Assembly (NCBI GenBank): GCA_017558775.1
Contig: JAFYTP010000081.1
Location: 1 to 35,062 of the forward strand
DNA length: 35,062 bases
Direction: 5' to 3'
Origin: Bacteroidales bacterium
GTDB lineage: Bacteria; Bacteroidota; Bacteroidia; Bacteroidales; UBA932
Part shown: positions 1 through 8,024 of the stretch, piece by piece
How positions within the stretch are numbered: the first letter of the stretch is position 1
Layout of the letters: the number at the start of each line of letters is the position of its first letter
Program-made: the position numbers and the translations under genes
Notes under the pieces: generated by a model
Told to the model about the DNA's origin: nothing
The model's input: the letters and a program-made list of their open reading frames with translations, nothing else
Database searches by the model: none

Positions 1-727
1 CGAATGGTTTACCTTCCATGGTGTTGACCAGGGGGCTGTAGATATCGAACATTTCGGTGTACATGATGGAGGACATCGGCGCTGTCTTGATCTCATCGGA
101 GAGACCGTTTATCAAGGCGAGCATCTCCTCGGGATCCTGCGCCATGTCCGGATCACTCAAGCCGCCGAAATAAAGCAGCTCAATCGCATTCAGGCCGTTA
201 AGATTGTCGGGGTTATTTCGGGCAATCTCCTTCAAGTCGTCCAAGAGCGCGCCCAAATTCTCGTCGCGATATTTCTCACGGGCTTCCTGGTCATCGCCGA
301 ATCCGGCCATCTTGGCCTGATAGTCGTCCCACCGGGTGGCGTAATCCATATATACGGAATGCGGTCCCTTTTTGTCCGAGGAGACGGCGATGCGGGCTTC
401 CGGGTCGATGGTGATGGTGGAACCGTCGGAAATGAAATTGATAACGGCGTCCCCGATCTTCAAATCCGTTGTCGATGTCAAACATTTCGGGACTTCAACC
501 TCGAAGCGGCCGTCGACGACCGCAACGGTGGTGTCGAAGAAAGAGACGAACGCCTCCTCCTCCATCGTACCGTCATAATAACCTCTCGTAATCTTTACGG
601 TTTCAGGAGCGTTCTCCGCAAACTGGCCCACAACCTTGGTGGTGTTTACGGATTTCGGGGAGCAGGCGGAAGCCATCGACAGGAGGACTGCCGCAAAAAT
701 CGGGGAAAAGAATCCAATGGTTTTCAT
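1..727 (-). CDS. Redoxin/DUF4369-type lipoprotein, N-terminal part (cut by window edge)
   Basis: The reading frame opens at an ATG at 727 and runs off the window, giving about 242 codons. The first 22 residues form a lipoprotein signal peptide ending in MASAC, so the mature protein should be lipid-anchored in the periplasm or outer membrane. Residues 30-110 resemble the beta-rich N-terminal domain (DUF4369 type) that precedes a thioredoxin fold in many Bacteroidetes TlpA-like proteins. The segment ends in EGKPF, which often introduces the AhpC/TSA-type redoxin domain in such proteins. The CxxC motif that would prove this lies outside the window, so the redoxin assignment is inferred. It starts 13 nt after the stop of the small membrane-protein gene and is probably cotranscribed with it. 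Confidence 0.6.
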   Translation of the reverse strand, partial: MKTIGFFSPIFAAVLLSMASACSPKSVNTTKVVGQFAENAPETVKITRGYYDGTMEEEAFVSFFDTTVAVVDGRFEVEVPKCLTSTTDLKIGDAVINFISDGSTITIDPEARIAVSSDKKGPHSVYMDYATRWDDYQAKMAGFGDDQEAREKYRDENLGALLDDLKEIARNNPDNLNGLNAIELLYFGGLSDPDMAQDPEEMLALINGLSDEIKTAPMSSIMYTEMFDIYSPLVNTMEGKPF

Positions 728-740
728 ATCGCGATGAGGT

Positions 741-1133
741 TTAAATTCTCGGCTTCTGGATGATGCGGATAATGAGGGAGATGAAATAGACGATCAGGCC
801 GTAAAGGACGGGAATCAGGCAGCATTTGAGGCCACCGGCAATGATAACGGGGGAAGCGTCTCCACACATTTGGATCGCGTCACACGCGTTATATAAACCG
901 CTCAATGACCAGAAAATAGACACAATCAGGGCGCCGATGCCAATCTCTTTTACCCAGCGGGGAGCTTTCCAGGCCGCCAGTAGGAGGCAGATCAGCAGAA
1001 TGGAGATAATGATCATTCCGCCTATGCCTCCCATGGTAAACAAATCTGTGAGAGGAATGGGTGGGACCTCAATGATTTCTTCCGGCCCGACCACTCGCCG
1101 GAGGGAATCCAACTGTTCAATTGTTAGTTGCAT
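741..1133 (-). CDS. Small ExbB/MotA/TolQ-like membrane protein
   Basis: This is a 130-residue protein starting at ATG 1133; a longer in-frame start at 1214 would lie upstream of the promoter box and is rejected. Three hydrophobic segments lie at roughly residues 30-52, 58-78 and 97-122. The motif GLYNACDAIQ...SPVIIAGGLK...LYGLIVYFISLIIRI resembles the pore-forming part of short Bacteroidetes MotA/TolQ/ExbB proton-channel proteins. No ExbD or TolR partner is visible nearby. A good -7/-33 promoter lies upstream, and the redoxin-like lipoprotein gene follows 13 nt downstream. The family assignment rests on remembered motif similarity, so energy-coupling function is unproven; an unrelated small membrane protein remains possible. 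Confidence 0.55.
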   Translation of the reverse strand: MQLTIEQLDSLRRVVGPEEIIEVPPIPLTDLFTMGGIGGMIIISILLICLLLAAWKAPRWVKEIGIGALIVSIFWSLSGLYNACDAIQMCGDASPVIIAGGLKCCLIPVLYGLIVYFISLIIRIIQKPRI

Positions 1134-1155
1134 ATTTTTCGTGTTTTGTTTGTTA

Positions 1156-1188
1156 CAAAGGTACGGCGCCTTCCGGGAATTCTCCAAA
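1156..1188 (-). promoter_or_regulatory. Bacteroidetes-type promoter for the ExbB-like gene
   Basis: On the minus strand TTTG (1188-1185) is followed after 21 nt by TACCTTTG (1163-1156), matching the Bacteroidetes -33 (TTTG) and -7 (TAnnTTTG) elements. The box ends 22 nt before the ATG at 1133, so this gene should have a short untranslated leader. No Shine-Dalgarno sequence is visible. Confidence 0.6.
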
Positions 1189-1236
1189 GTTGAAACCTGC
1201 TGTAAGCCCGTCAAATCCCATTGTAAGGCCTTTTGC

Positions 1237-1267
1237 TTGCTTTCGCGATGGATTTTGTCTATTTTTG
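1237..1267 (+). promoter_or_regulatory. Promoter of the LytTR gene, -7 box almost touching the ATG
   Basis: TTG (1237-1239), 20 nt, then TATTTTTG (1260-1267) fits the -33/-7 pattern. Only 7 nt separate the box from the ATG at 1275, so the transcript should start at or next to the start codon. Confidence 0.5.
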
Positions 1268-1274
1268 TTATAAG

Positions 1275-1982
1275 ATGAGAGTGCTCGTAAAGATTGCATA
1301 CTGGTTGGCTGCGCTTGCCGTTCTGTCCGCCATCCTCGTCAGTCTGGACTATACCCTGGGCCAGGCCATCTTTATCAGCCTTCTCTTCTGCCCGTGCGCG
1401 ATTCTCCTCGAATATATGATGCCCAAGGCCCGGAAGCCCATGGACAAGGTGTATCTGTCGTTGGCGATGCTGGTGGCAATCATCCTTTTCATCCTATGTC
1501 TTCATTATTTCGTTTTGACCGGAATGACCCCATACGGATGGGTTGGCAAGAAGGAAGTCGCCCCCATGCTCTTCAACCCCGCATTCCTGGGGCTTATTCT
1601 GATGGTCCTTTCCCTCGGGGATTACGCATGGTCTAAATGGGTCGACAAACGATTCAAGGCGAAAGACCGCACCGTCACCTTCTTCTCCGACCGGAAAAGC
1701 GTGACCTTGCGCCTGTCTGACATCTCCTACGTGGAGTCCAACGACACCGAGGTCCGCATCGTCACAACCTCCGGCGAATCCTTCCGCAACAAAACCGGCA
1801 TCTCCCAATGGGAAAACCTCCTGGGCGACGGCTTCCTCCGCATCCATCGCTCCTATCTGGTCAATACCTCCTTCGCCACCCTTTCCTCGCCCGACCTCGT
1901 CACCGTCGCCGGCACGGAACTCCCTGTCTCCCGAAAGTACAAGGATAGTGTCAAGGTTCTCGATGTAAACAGAAACCTTTAA
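1275..1982 (+). CDS. Membrane-anchored LytTR-family DNA-binding regulator
   Basis: This is a 235-residue protein. I chose ATG 1275 because the upstream start at 1233 would place a promoter box inside the coding region. Hydrophobic segments at about residues 5-25, 30-48, 58-80 and 95-115 indicate about four membrane spans. The C-terminal ~100 residues form a LytTR domain, with LSDISYVES...VRIVTTSGESF...FLRIHRSYLVN and PVSRKYKD. LytTR domains bind direct-repeat promoter sites; here the N-terminus is a membrane module rather than a response-regulator receiver, so the input signal is unknown. It is divergent from the ExbB-like/redoxin pair across a 141-bp gap, so these two genes are plausible targets (inference). 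Its end is convergent with the next lipoprotein gene, 17 nt apart. Confidence 0.85.
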   Translation: MRVLVKIAYWLAALAVLSAILVSLDYTLGQAIFISLLFCPCAILLEYMMPKARKPMDKVYLSLAMLVAIILFILCLHYFVLTGMTPYGWVGKKEVAPMLFNPAFLGLILMVLSLGDYAWSKWVDKRFKAKDRTVTFFSDRKSVTLRLSDISYVESNDTEVRIVTTSGESFRNKTGISQWENLLGDGFLRIHRSYLVNTSFATLSSPDLVTVAGTELPVSRKYKDSVKVLDVNRNL

Positions 1983-1999
1983 AAGGACCTTTCGTGGCG

Positions 2000-3571
2000 T
2001 TATTCGGCGGATGATGGCGTAATCGTCAAGTTCCCGAAACCGTTGTCGTTTTCGTATATGTCATCGAAAAAGTAGTCTGGCAAGGAGAGAGTCCATTCGC
2101 CCGTAGTCCATACCCGTTCACCATCTTCCATAATAGTCGGCTCCTGCCCGACGATACTTGAGACCATATCGGCCATTTCCTGTCTTTTGGCTATTTTTTC
2201 TGCGTGATTGCGGTCTGGATGAAATGGGCCGTCGAAATATGGCGTCAACCCCTGCACCAGCATGATTGATCCCAGTGAGTTGCTAGAGATAGAAAACTCC
2301 CACTGGACCCATCCTGTCCAATCCGCATCGGCCACTTTGCAATAGATAAAACCATCCTGCGCATCGCAATCTGTGGAAAAGGAGGAAACGAATGAAAAAC
2401 CGGCCTTTTCCATCAGGGCCTCCATCTCTTTTCGGGTGTAGGTTTTATGCCGGAGGATGTCTTTCAAAACCATCGAAAGTCCGGTGTCTCCCTTATAGGC
2501 CAAGGAGTCCACGTTATGCCGTATGTGGAGGAATTTCAAAGTATCGCCCAGGTCGATGATGCCAAAAGAATTCATGTCATCCTTGTAATTCTTGACAGTC
2601 CCGTTACCCCAAGTCTTGTACCGCTTTTCAAGATCGAAGATCCAATTCAATCCGTTACCGGTCACCTGGGCGACATAGGAGGAATAAGGTGTTGTAACCA
2701 TTTGGTACAAAGATCCTTTTGCGGGGAAGGATGCATTGAACAGGGTGTCCGGGAAGCGGTGCCATGATTCGCACCCACGCCATTCATCGCCTTCGCCGAA
2801 AGCATAAATGTCTGCCGCTGATTTAATACTCCTCGTCCCACTTCTGGCAAGGCTGTGTATAACGTTGAAACTGCAGTCGGGACAATCTTTCATAATGGCC
2901 TCATAGGTCGATGTGCTGTCGCACAGGAATCCTTCACGCGGATCGGCAATTCCCCGGAAACGCTCAGGGTCCGTCAGATAATAATATCCATTGTACCGAA
3001 GGATCTGTCCCGGTTTGGTGAGGAAGAAATACTCTTTTCCTGTCTTTCTGTCAATGAACCAGGTATGACTTCCGGCATAGCGTATATCCCGGGTGACAAC
3101 CCGCCAATCGTCATCCTCATAGACGACATCTTCATTGAAAGAGACTTCCTCCCACGTTTCGTTTTCCGGAATGAATTGGAATTGTCCGGAAAAATCTTCT
3201 TCCTGTAGATAGACCGTATCCTTTACCACGTTCAGTTTGTCTTTGACAATTGTTTGCGGATAGGGAAGGTCCACTTTATGAAATGTTCTTGTTTTCGGAT
3301 CGATCTTCAAGAGAAGGTTAACCCGGATGGGAGGCGAGAAATGATTGTAAACATTCTGCTGCGTGAGCAGGCAAAGATAACCATCTCCTATCTTGACGGC
3401 CTGTTCGAACTCTAATCGGCACCCTGGCAGCACCACCTGCCTCAAATCCAGATCCAGTGTGTCGTAAACCAGGACGAATCCCTCTTTCTGAACGATCCGC
3501 GGCCCCTTGGGCCCGCAGGATACGACAAACCATAAGCACCCCAGCAAAAATATGATCAGTAACCTTTTCAT
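2000..3571 (-). CDS. Unrecognised lipoprotein, 523 residues
   Basis: The start MKRLLIIFLL at 3571 is preferred over an upstream in-frame ATG at 3610, because it gives a clean lipoprotein signal peptide ending VVSCGPKG (lipid-modified Cys about residue 19). The rest is soluble, rich in aromatic and acidic residues and in short alternating beta-like stretches, including pairs such as GYYYLTDPERF and KTGKEYFFL that could be propeller blades. I do not recognise the family and see no catalytic motif. The coding sequence is noticeably less GC-rich than genes after 3.8 kb, as are its left-hand neighbours. It stands alone, convergent with the LytTR gene and separated from the tRNA by a terminator hairpin. 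A surface or periplasmic location is inferred from the lipobox. Confidence 0.75.
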   Translation of the reverse strand: MKRLLIIFLLGCLWFVVSCGPKGPRIVQKEGFVLVYDTLDLDLRQVVLPGCRLEFEQAVKIGDGYLCLLTQQNVYNHFSPPIRVNLLLKIDPKTRTFHKVDLPYPQTIVKDKLNVVKDTVYLQEEDFSGQFQFIPENETWEEVSFNEDVVYEDDDWRVVTRDIRYAGSHTWFIDRKTGKEYFFLTKPGQILRYNGYYYLTDPERFRGIADPREGFLCDSTSTYEAIMKDCPDCSFNVIHSLARSGTRSIKSAADIYAFGEGDEWRGCESWHRFPDTLFNASFPAKGSLYQMVTTPYSSYVAQVTGNGLNWIFDLEKRYKTWGNGTVKNYKDDMNSFGIIDLGDTLKFLHIRHNVDSLAYKGDTGLSMVLKDILRHKTYTRKEMEALMEKAGFSFVSSFSTDCDAQDGFIYCKVADADWTGWVQWEFSISSNSLGSIMLVQGLTPYFDGPFHPDRNHAEKIAKRQEMADMVSSIVGQEPTIMEDGERVWTTGEWTLSLPDYFFDDIYENDNGFGNLTITPSSAE

Positions 3572-3647
3572 AGAGGAATCCGGATTAAATTGACGCCCAA
3601 ATGCATGCAATTTTCATTCCCCAGTTTCCATGGCCCCAACGAAGACG

Positions 3648-3675
3648 AAAAAGACCGCAAAACAGCGGTCTTTTT
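3648..3675 (-). terminator. Intrinsic terminator of the tRNA-Leu gene (symmetrical)
   Basis: An 11-bp perfect stem, AAAAAGACCGC (3648-3658) against GCGGTCTTTTT (3665-3675), encloses a 6-nt loop. Read on the minus strand it lies 4 nt past the tRNA 3' end and supplies a T run, so it should terminate the tRNA transcript. The symmetry means it could also stop plus-strand transcription. Confidence 0.85.
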
Positions 3676-3679
3676 CGCG

Positions 3680-3764
3680 TGCCCAAAGCCGGGCTCGAAC
3701 CGGCACGTCTTTAAGGGACACTGGATTTTGAGTCCAGCGCGTCTACCAATTCCGCCATTCGGGC
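3680..3764 (-). tRNA. tRNA-Leu (anticodon CAA)
   Basis: The 85-nt minus-strand sequence folds as a class II tRNA. The acceptor stem pairs GCCCGAA with TTTGGGC, the discriminator base is A (3680), the anticodon stem CTGGA/TCCAG encloses loop CTCAAAA with anticodon CAA, a long variable arm follows, and the T arm contains GGTTCGAGCCC. It reads UUG leucine codons. CCA is not encoded. The terminator hairpin begins 4 nt downstream. It sits alone between the lipoprotein gene and aroB. Confidence 0.95.
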
Positions 3765-3834
3765 ATAGGATGGTCTCGGACGGAGACGGAGTGCAAATTT
3801 ACCGCAATTTCGGAGATTTGCAAAATTTTTCCCG

Positions 3835-3842
3835 TATCTTTG
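3835..3842 (+). promoter_or_regulatory. -7 box of the aro operon
   Basis: TATCTTTG matches TAnnTTTG exactly and ends 6 nt before the aroB ATG at 3849. No convincing -33 TTG is seen at the usual distance. The placement predicts a transcript starting at or next to the ATG. Confidence 0.55.
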
Positions 3843-3848
3843 TGTTCT

Positions 3849-4895
3849 ATGCCTAAGGAGATTGTCATCACGGTCGATGGGAAGGCCGCCGGCCGCGTGG
3901 TCGGGGGCGGACGCATCGACGGAATCGCACCGCTGCTGGCCGCCGAGCAGGAGGTCTATGTCGTTTATGACGAGAACGTTACCTGGGTGGCGGAAAAGGT
4001 AATCGAGTCCGTTCCGGGCGTGAAGGGGAGTATCGCCATCGAGGCGACGGAGGAGGAAAAGTCGATGGAAACGGTGCTTCTCATCACCCGTTCGCTGCTG
4101 GAGTCCGGAGCTTCCCGGAAGGCGCTGGTGCTTGCCATCGGCGGCGGAATCACCACGGACCTGGCGGGCTTCGCCGCGTCCATCTACAAGCGCGGAATCA
4201 GGTATGCCAATGTCCCCACCACCCTGCTGGCTCAGGTCGATGCCGCCATCGGCGGAAAGACGGGTGTCAATTTTGACGCCTACAAGAACATGCTGGGCGT
4301 GATTGTCCAGCCCGTGTTCACCTATGTCTGCGCCGAGGTCTTAAGGACGCTCCCGCGCCGGGATTTCCTGTCCGGGGCCGCGGAGATGCTGAAGACCTTC
4401 ATCATCGAAAACGAGGATGACCATTATGAGAAAGCCGTGAAATGGCTTTCTGCCGATGGCGCTGATGGACAGGAGCTTATCCTGGCCGCGGCGGCCGTCA
4501 AGGCGGGCGTCGTCTCGCGCGACCCGTTCGAGGCGGGCGAGCGTCGGAAACTGAATCTCGGGCATACCTTTGCCCATGCTATCGAGCACGAGGCACGGCT
4601 GCGCGAAGAGGATATCACCCACGGAGAAGCCGTGGCGATGGGCATGATCCTCGCGGCCCGGCTGAGCGACCGGCTGGGGGTGTCGGCCGGCTTGGAGGCC
4701 CGCCTGGCGGCGGACTTCTCCGCCGTCGGCCTCCCCACCCAATCCCCCTACCCGCTGGAAATCCTCGCCGATGCCATGGACAAAGACAAAAAAGCCGAGG
4801 ATGGCCTCGTGCACTTCATCCTCCCCGCCCGCATCGGCTCGGTCCTCCAGCGCGACCTGACCGTGGCGGAGGCACTTAAAGCATTGACAATATGA
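3849..4895 (+). CDS. aroB: 3-dehydroquinate synthase
   Basis: This enzyme converts DAHP to 3-dehydroquinate in the shikimate pathway, using NAD and a divalent metal in the cytoplasm. The 348-residue protein has the usual family length. The NAD-binding region AIGGGITTDLAGFAAS, the active-site block PTTLLAQVDAAIGGKTGVN, and the metal-binding histidine motifs LNLGHTFAHAIE and HGEAVAMGM are all present. I chose ATG 3849 (MPKEIVI) over a TTG at 3840 because the TTG lies inside the -7 box. The gene overlaps aroDA by 4 bp (ATGA), which indicates translational coupling in an aroB-aroDA-aroC operon. Confidence 0.96.
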   Translation: MPKEIVITVDGKAAGRVVGGGRIDGIAPLLAAEQEVYVVYDENVTWVAEKVIESVPGVKGSIAIEATEEEKSMETVLLITRSLLESGASRKALVLAIGGGITTDLAGFAASIYKRGIRYANVPTTLLAQVDAAIGGKTGVNFDAYKNMLGVIVQPVFTYVCAEVLRTLPRRDFLSGAAEMLKTFIIENEDDHYEKAVKWLSADGADGQELILAAAAVKAGVVSRDPFEAGERRKLNLGHTFAHAIEHEARLREEDITHGEAVAMGMILAARLSDRLGVSAGLEARLAADFSAVGLPTQSPYPLEILADAMDKDKKAEDGLVHFILPARIGSVLQRDLTVAEALKALTI

Positions 4896-6991
4896 TTTGT
4901 ACATCCATACAAGGTAAGACCCTGGAGGAGATCCTCCAAATCCTGGAGAGCGGCGAGGTCGAGATGGCCGAGATCCGGCTGGACCTGTGCGACTTGGACG
5001 AGGAGGAGATCGAGGTGCTGTTCACGGACTCTGACGTGCCGCTGATTGCGACATGCCGGATCGCCGAGGCGGCGAAGCGCGTGGAGGCGGAAGCGAACCG
5101 GCTGAACGACGCCGGCAAGGTGCTGTCGGAGCAGGGTCTCTATATGTCCGAACCCCGCCGGGGCCGCAACCCTGCCGAGGAGTTCGCTGAAAATCAGCTG
5201 CTGAAGGCCATCGAGGCCGGTGCGAAATATGTGGACCTGGAAGTGGAGGCCCCGCCGATGATGGGCCGCAAGATCCGCCAGGCCTGCCAGCAGTATGGCT
5301 CGGTACTCATTCGCTCGTTCCACGATTTCGAGGGCACGCCGCCGGAAGCGACGCTCCTCTCGACGCTGGAAAAATCCCGCCGCTTCGGGGGCGAAGTGGT
5401 CAAAATCGTGACCACCGCCACCTGTAAGGCCGATGCGGACCGCGTCATGAACCTTTACCGCGAGGTTGAGCCCGGAACGCTCGTGGCGTTCTGCATGGGC
5501 CCTGAAGGCCGGGAATCCCGCCTGGAAGCGCTCAAGCAGGGCGCGCCTTTCACCTACGCCTGCCTGACCCCCGAAGAGGCCACGGCCCCGGGCCAGTGGA
5601 CCGCCGCCGAGATGCGCGAGGCCGTGTACGGCGGCTTCCGGTTCATCGGCGCGGAGGGGCTCGACATGCCCGCCTCCAAGAGTTTCGCCCAGCGGGCGAT
5701 CGTCGCGGCGGCACTTGCCGATGGCACCTCGCACCTGGGCGGCTACTCGCCCTGCGGGGACAACGAATCGGCCCTCGCGGCCGCCAGACGCCTGGGCGCC
5801 AAGGTGATCGTCAACGGCTCCGACCTGGAAATCACCGGCATCAGCGCCTTTGAAAAATGCCTGGCTATCAATGAAATAAGCGTCGGCGAATCCGGCTTCC
5901 TCACCCGGATGCTCATCCCGGTCCTGTCGGCGATTGCCGATGGTCCCGTGCGCGTGTCGGGCGAGAAGACGCTCCTGAACCGCCCCCTCGCCGGGGCGCA
6001 CGACATCATGGCGTCGTTCGGCGTGCGCCTGATTCCGGAAGTCCTTCCTTCGGACAACCGGAAGGGCGACTGCTTCGTCCCGCTCACCGTCAAGGGACCC
6101 CTGGTCCCGGGACGGGCGGACGTGTCGGGCAAGGGCGGCTCGCAGCTCATTTCTGGCCTCCTTGCGGCGCTGCCGTTGGCCGGGAACCGCTCGACCGTGT
6201 ATGTCCACGACCCTCGCAGCATCCCCTATATGTTCATTACCGTCGATGTCCTCCGCAAGTTCGGCATCGAGATCGGTTCCGAGATGGAAGGGGATGAGGA
6301 TTTCTTGCAGACGCAGGATTGGAGCCTTTGCACCGGCGTGACCTTCAAGATGCGCGGCAACCAGCATTACCGCGCGGCGGACTTCCGCATCGAGGGCGAC
6401 TGGTCCGGCGCCGCGAACTTCCTCGTGGCCGGCGCCATCTTCGGCGACGTGGAGGTGGAAGGGCTTGACACCCAGTCTCTCCAGGCTGACATCTCCATCA
6501 TGGACATCCTAATGGACGCCGGGGCGAGCATGTCCCAGCTGGAAGGCGAGGCCGCTACGACCGGTCCTGTCCATGTTACCCGCGCCCCGCTCTGCGCCTT
6601 CGAGACCGACCTCAACAACTGCCCGGACCTCTTCCCGATCGTGTCCATCCTCGCCGCCTTCTGCCCGGGCACGAACCGCATCCGCGGCGTCGAGCGTCTC
6701 CGTCACAAGGAGACGGACCGCGCCGCCGCCATCGTGGACATGCTCACGCAGATGGGCGTCCCCGTCCAGGTCGATGAGGACGAAATGACCGTCGAAGGCA
6801 TGGGCCTCCCGCAGCGCATCCTGACGGGCAACCTGCTCAAGGGCGGCCAGTACACTTCCCACGGCGACCACCGCATGGTGATGGCCCTGAAGGTCGCCTC
6901 CTTGGGCGCCGACGGCCCCATCGACATAGACGATACCGCCTGCGTGGCGAAGTCGTTCCCCGGATTTTTGGATTTGTTTGAGAAGCTATGA
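4892..6991 (+). CDS. Bifunctional 3-dehydroquinate dehydratase (type I) / EPSP synthase
   Basis: A 699-residue fusion joins two non-adjacent shikimate steps. Residues 1-245 are a type I AroD: Glu27 in AEIRLD, His144 in SFHDFEGTP and Lys171 (Schiff base) in VKIVTTA match the E. coli Glu46/His143/Lys170 set. Residues 70-95 form an extra segment before the NQLLKAIEAGAKYVDLE strand. Residues 248-699 are an AroA: PASKS with Lys263, GESGFLTRM (332-340) in place of the more familiar GNAGTAMR-type loop, KGGSQ, DWSGAANF, RHKETDR and GDHRM. The protein should dehydrate 3-dehydroquinate and transfer enolpyruvyl from PEP to shikimate-3-phosphate. AroE and AroK, which act between these steps, are not in the window. 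ATGA overlaps tie it to both aroB and aroC. Confidence 0.93.
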   Translation: MICTSIQGKTLEEILQILESGEVEMAEIRLDLCDLDEEEIEVLFTDSDVPLIATCRIAEAAKRVEAEANRLNDAGKVLSEQGLYMSEPRRGRNPAEEFAENQLLKAIEAGAKYVDLEVEAPPMMGRKIRQACQQYGSVLIRSFHDFEGTPPEATLLSTLEKSRRFGGEVVKIVTTATCKADADRVMNLYREVEPGTLVAFCMGPEGRESRLEALKQGAPFTYACLTPEEATAPGQWTAAEMREAVYGGFRFIGAEGLDMPASKSFAQRAIVAAALADGTSHLGGYSPCGDNESALAAARRLGAKVIVNGSDLEITGISAFEKCLAINEISVGESGFLTRMLIPVLSAIADGPVRVSGEKTLLNRPLAGAHDIMASFGVRLIPEVLPSDNRKGDCFVPLTVKGPLVPGRADVSGKGGSQLISGLLAALPLAGNRSTVYVHDPRSIPYMFITVDVLRKFGIEIGSEMEGDEDFLQTQDWSLCTGVTFKMRGNQHYRAADFRIEGDWSGAANFLVAGAIFGDVEVEGLDTQSLQADISIMDILMDAGASMSQLEGEAATTGPVHVTRAPLCAFETDLNNCPDLFPIVSILAAFCPGTNRIRGVERLRHKETDRAAAIVDMLTQMGVPVQVDEDEMTVEGMGLPQRILTGNLLKGGQYTSHGDHRMVMALKVASLGADGPIDIDDTACVAKSFPGFLDLFEKL

Positions 6992-8019
6992 ATACATTTG
7001 GACGCATCTTCAGAGTAAGCATCTTCGGCGAGTCGCACGGAGAGGAGATCGGTGTGGTCATCGACGGCGTGGAGCCGGGTATCGACCTGCAGGAGAGCGA
7101 TTTCGCGCGGGATATCGACCGCCGCCGGAGCGGTGCGAAAGGCACCACGCCCCGCATTGAGGCCGACGAACCGCACATCCTCAGCGGCGTGTTCGAGGGC
7201 CACACGACCGGCGCTCCGCTGACAATCGTGTTCAAGAATACGAATACCCGCAGCCAGGATTATTCGAAGCTGATCGACGTTCCGCGTCCCGGCCACGCCG
7301 ACTTCACGGCCAACGTGAAGTACGGCGGCTTCCAGGATCCGCGTGGCGGCGGCCATTTCTCCGGCCGCCTCACGCTGCCCCTCGTCGCCGCCGGCGTCGT
7401 CGCCAAGAAGATCCTCGCGGAAACCATCTCTGAAGAGACCAACGGCCACGTGCAGTTCCGCTGCAACGCCCGCCTTGTGGAAATCGGCGGAATCGCCGAT
7501 GAAACGCGCTGGGAGGCCGCTTTGGATGCCGCTCAAAAGGAAGGCGACTCCCTCGGCGGCATCGTGGAATGCACCGTGGACGGCATTCCCGCCGGCCTTG
7601 GCGAGCCTTTCTGGGACAGCGTCGAGTCACGGCTCTCTCACGCTTTGTTCGCCATTCCGGGCGTCCGCGGCGTGGAGTTCGGCGACGGTTTCGCCGCCGC
7701 CCGCATGAAGGGTTCCGAACACAATGATTGTTTCACGCCCGATGGCATCGACGGTCACGAAGGCCTCGTCACTCCCGCCACGAATCACGCGGGCGGCATC
7801 AACGGCGGTATCACGAACGGCAACCCGCTCGTTTTCCGCGTGGCCTTCAAGCCTACTTCCAGCATCGCCAAGGCCCAGCGGACCTTCGACTTCGCCGCCG
7901 GTGAAATGACGGAACTCCGGGTTCCCGGCCGTCACGACATATGCTTCGCCCTCCGCACCCCTGTGGTCGTGGAGGCCATGGCCGCCATTGTCCTGGCGGA
8001 CCTCATCGACCTGGCGTAG
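6988..8019 (+). CDS. aroC: Chorismate synthase
   Basis: This enzyme converts EPSP to chorismate using reduced FMN, the last common step before aromatic amino acids and folate-type products. The 343-residue protein is of normal length. Family signatures include NTFGRIFRVSIFGESHG at the N-terminus, the RRRSGAKGTTPR region, RPGHADFTANVKYGGFQDPRGGGHFSGRLT, GVRGVEFGDGF, and the C-terminal GRHDICFALRTPVVVEAMAA. It starts inside the aroDA stop (ATGA overlap). It ends 5 nt before the convergent stop of the Ig-repeat lipoprotein gene, with no obvious terminator hairpin between them. Confidence 0.97.
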   Translation: MNTFGRIFRVSIFGESHGEEIGVVIDGVEPGIDLQESDFARDIDRRRSGAKGTTPRIEADEPHILSGVFEGHTTGAPLTIVFKNTNTRSQDYSKLIDVPRPGHADFTANVKYGGFQDPRGGGHFSGRLTLPLVAAGVVAKKILAETISEETNGHVQFRCNARLVEIGGIADETRWEAALDAAQKEGDSLGGIVECTVDGIPAGLGEPFWDSVESRLSHALFAIPGVRGVEFGDGFAAARMKGSEHNDCFTPDGIDGHEGLVTPATNHAGGINGGITNGNPLVFRVAFKPTSSIAKAQRTFDFAAGEMTELRVPGRHDICFALRTPVVVEAMAAIVLADLIDLA

Positions 8020-8024
8020 AGAGG

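Noticed and set aside
1981-2000. AAAGGACCTTT-like symmetry between the LytTR and lipoprotein genes as a terminator
   Set aside because: The arms meet with a single central base, so no RNA hairpin loop can form, and no T run follows.
4748-6367. Long antisense ORF (539 codons) opposite aroDA
   Set aside because: Shadow of a GC-rich coding region; the sense frame carries all AroD/AroA catalytic motifs.
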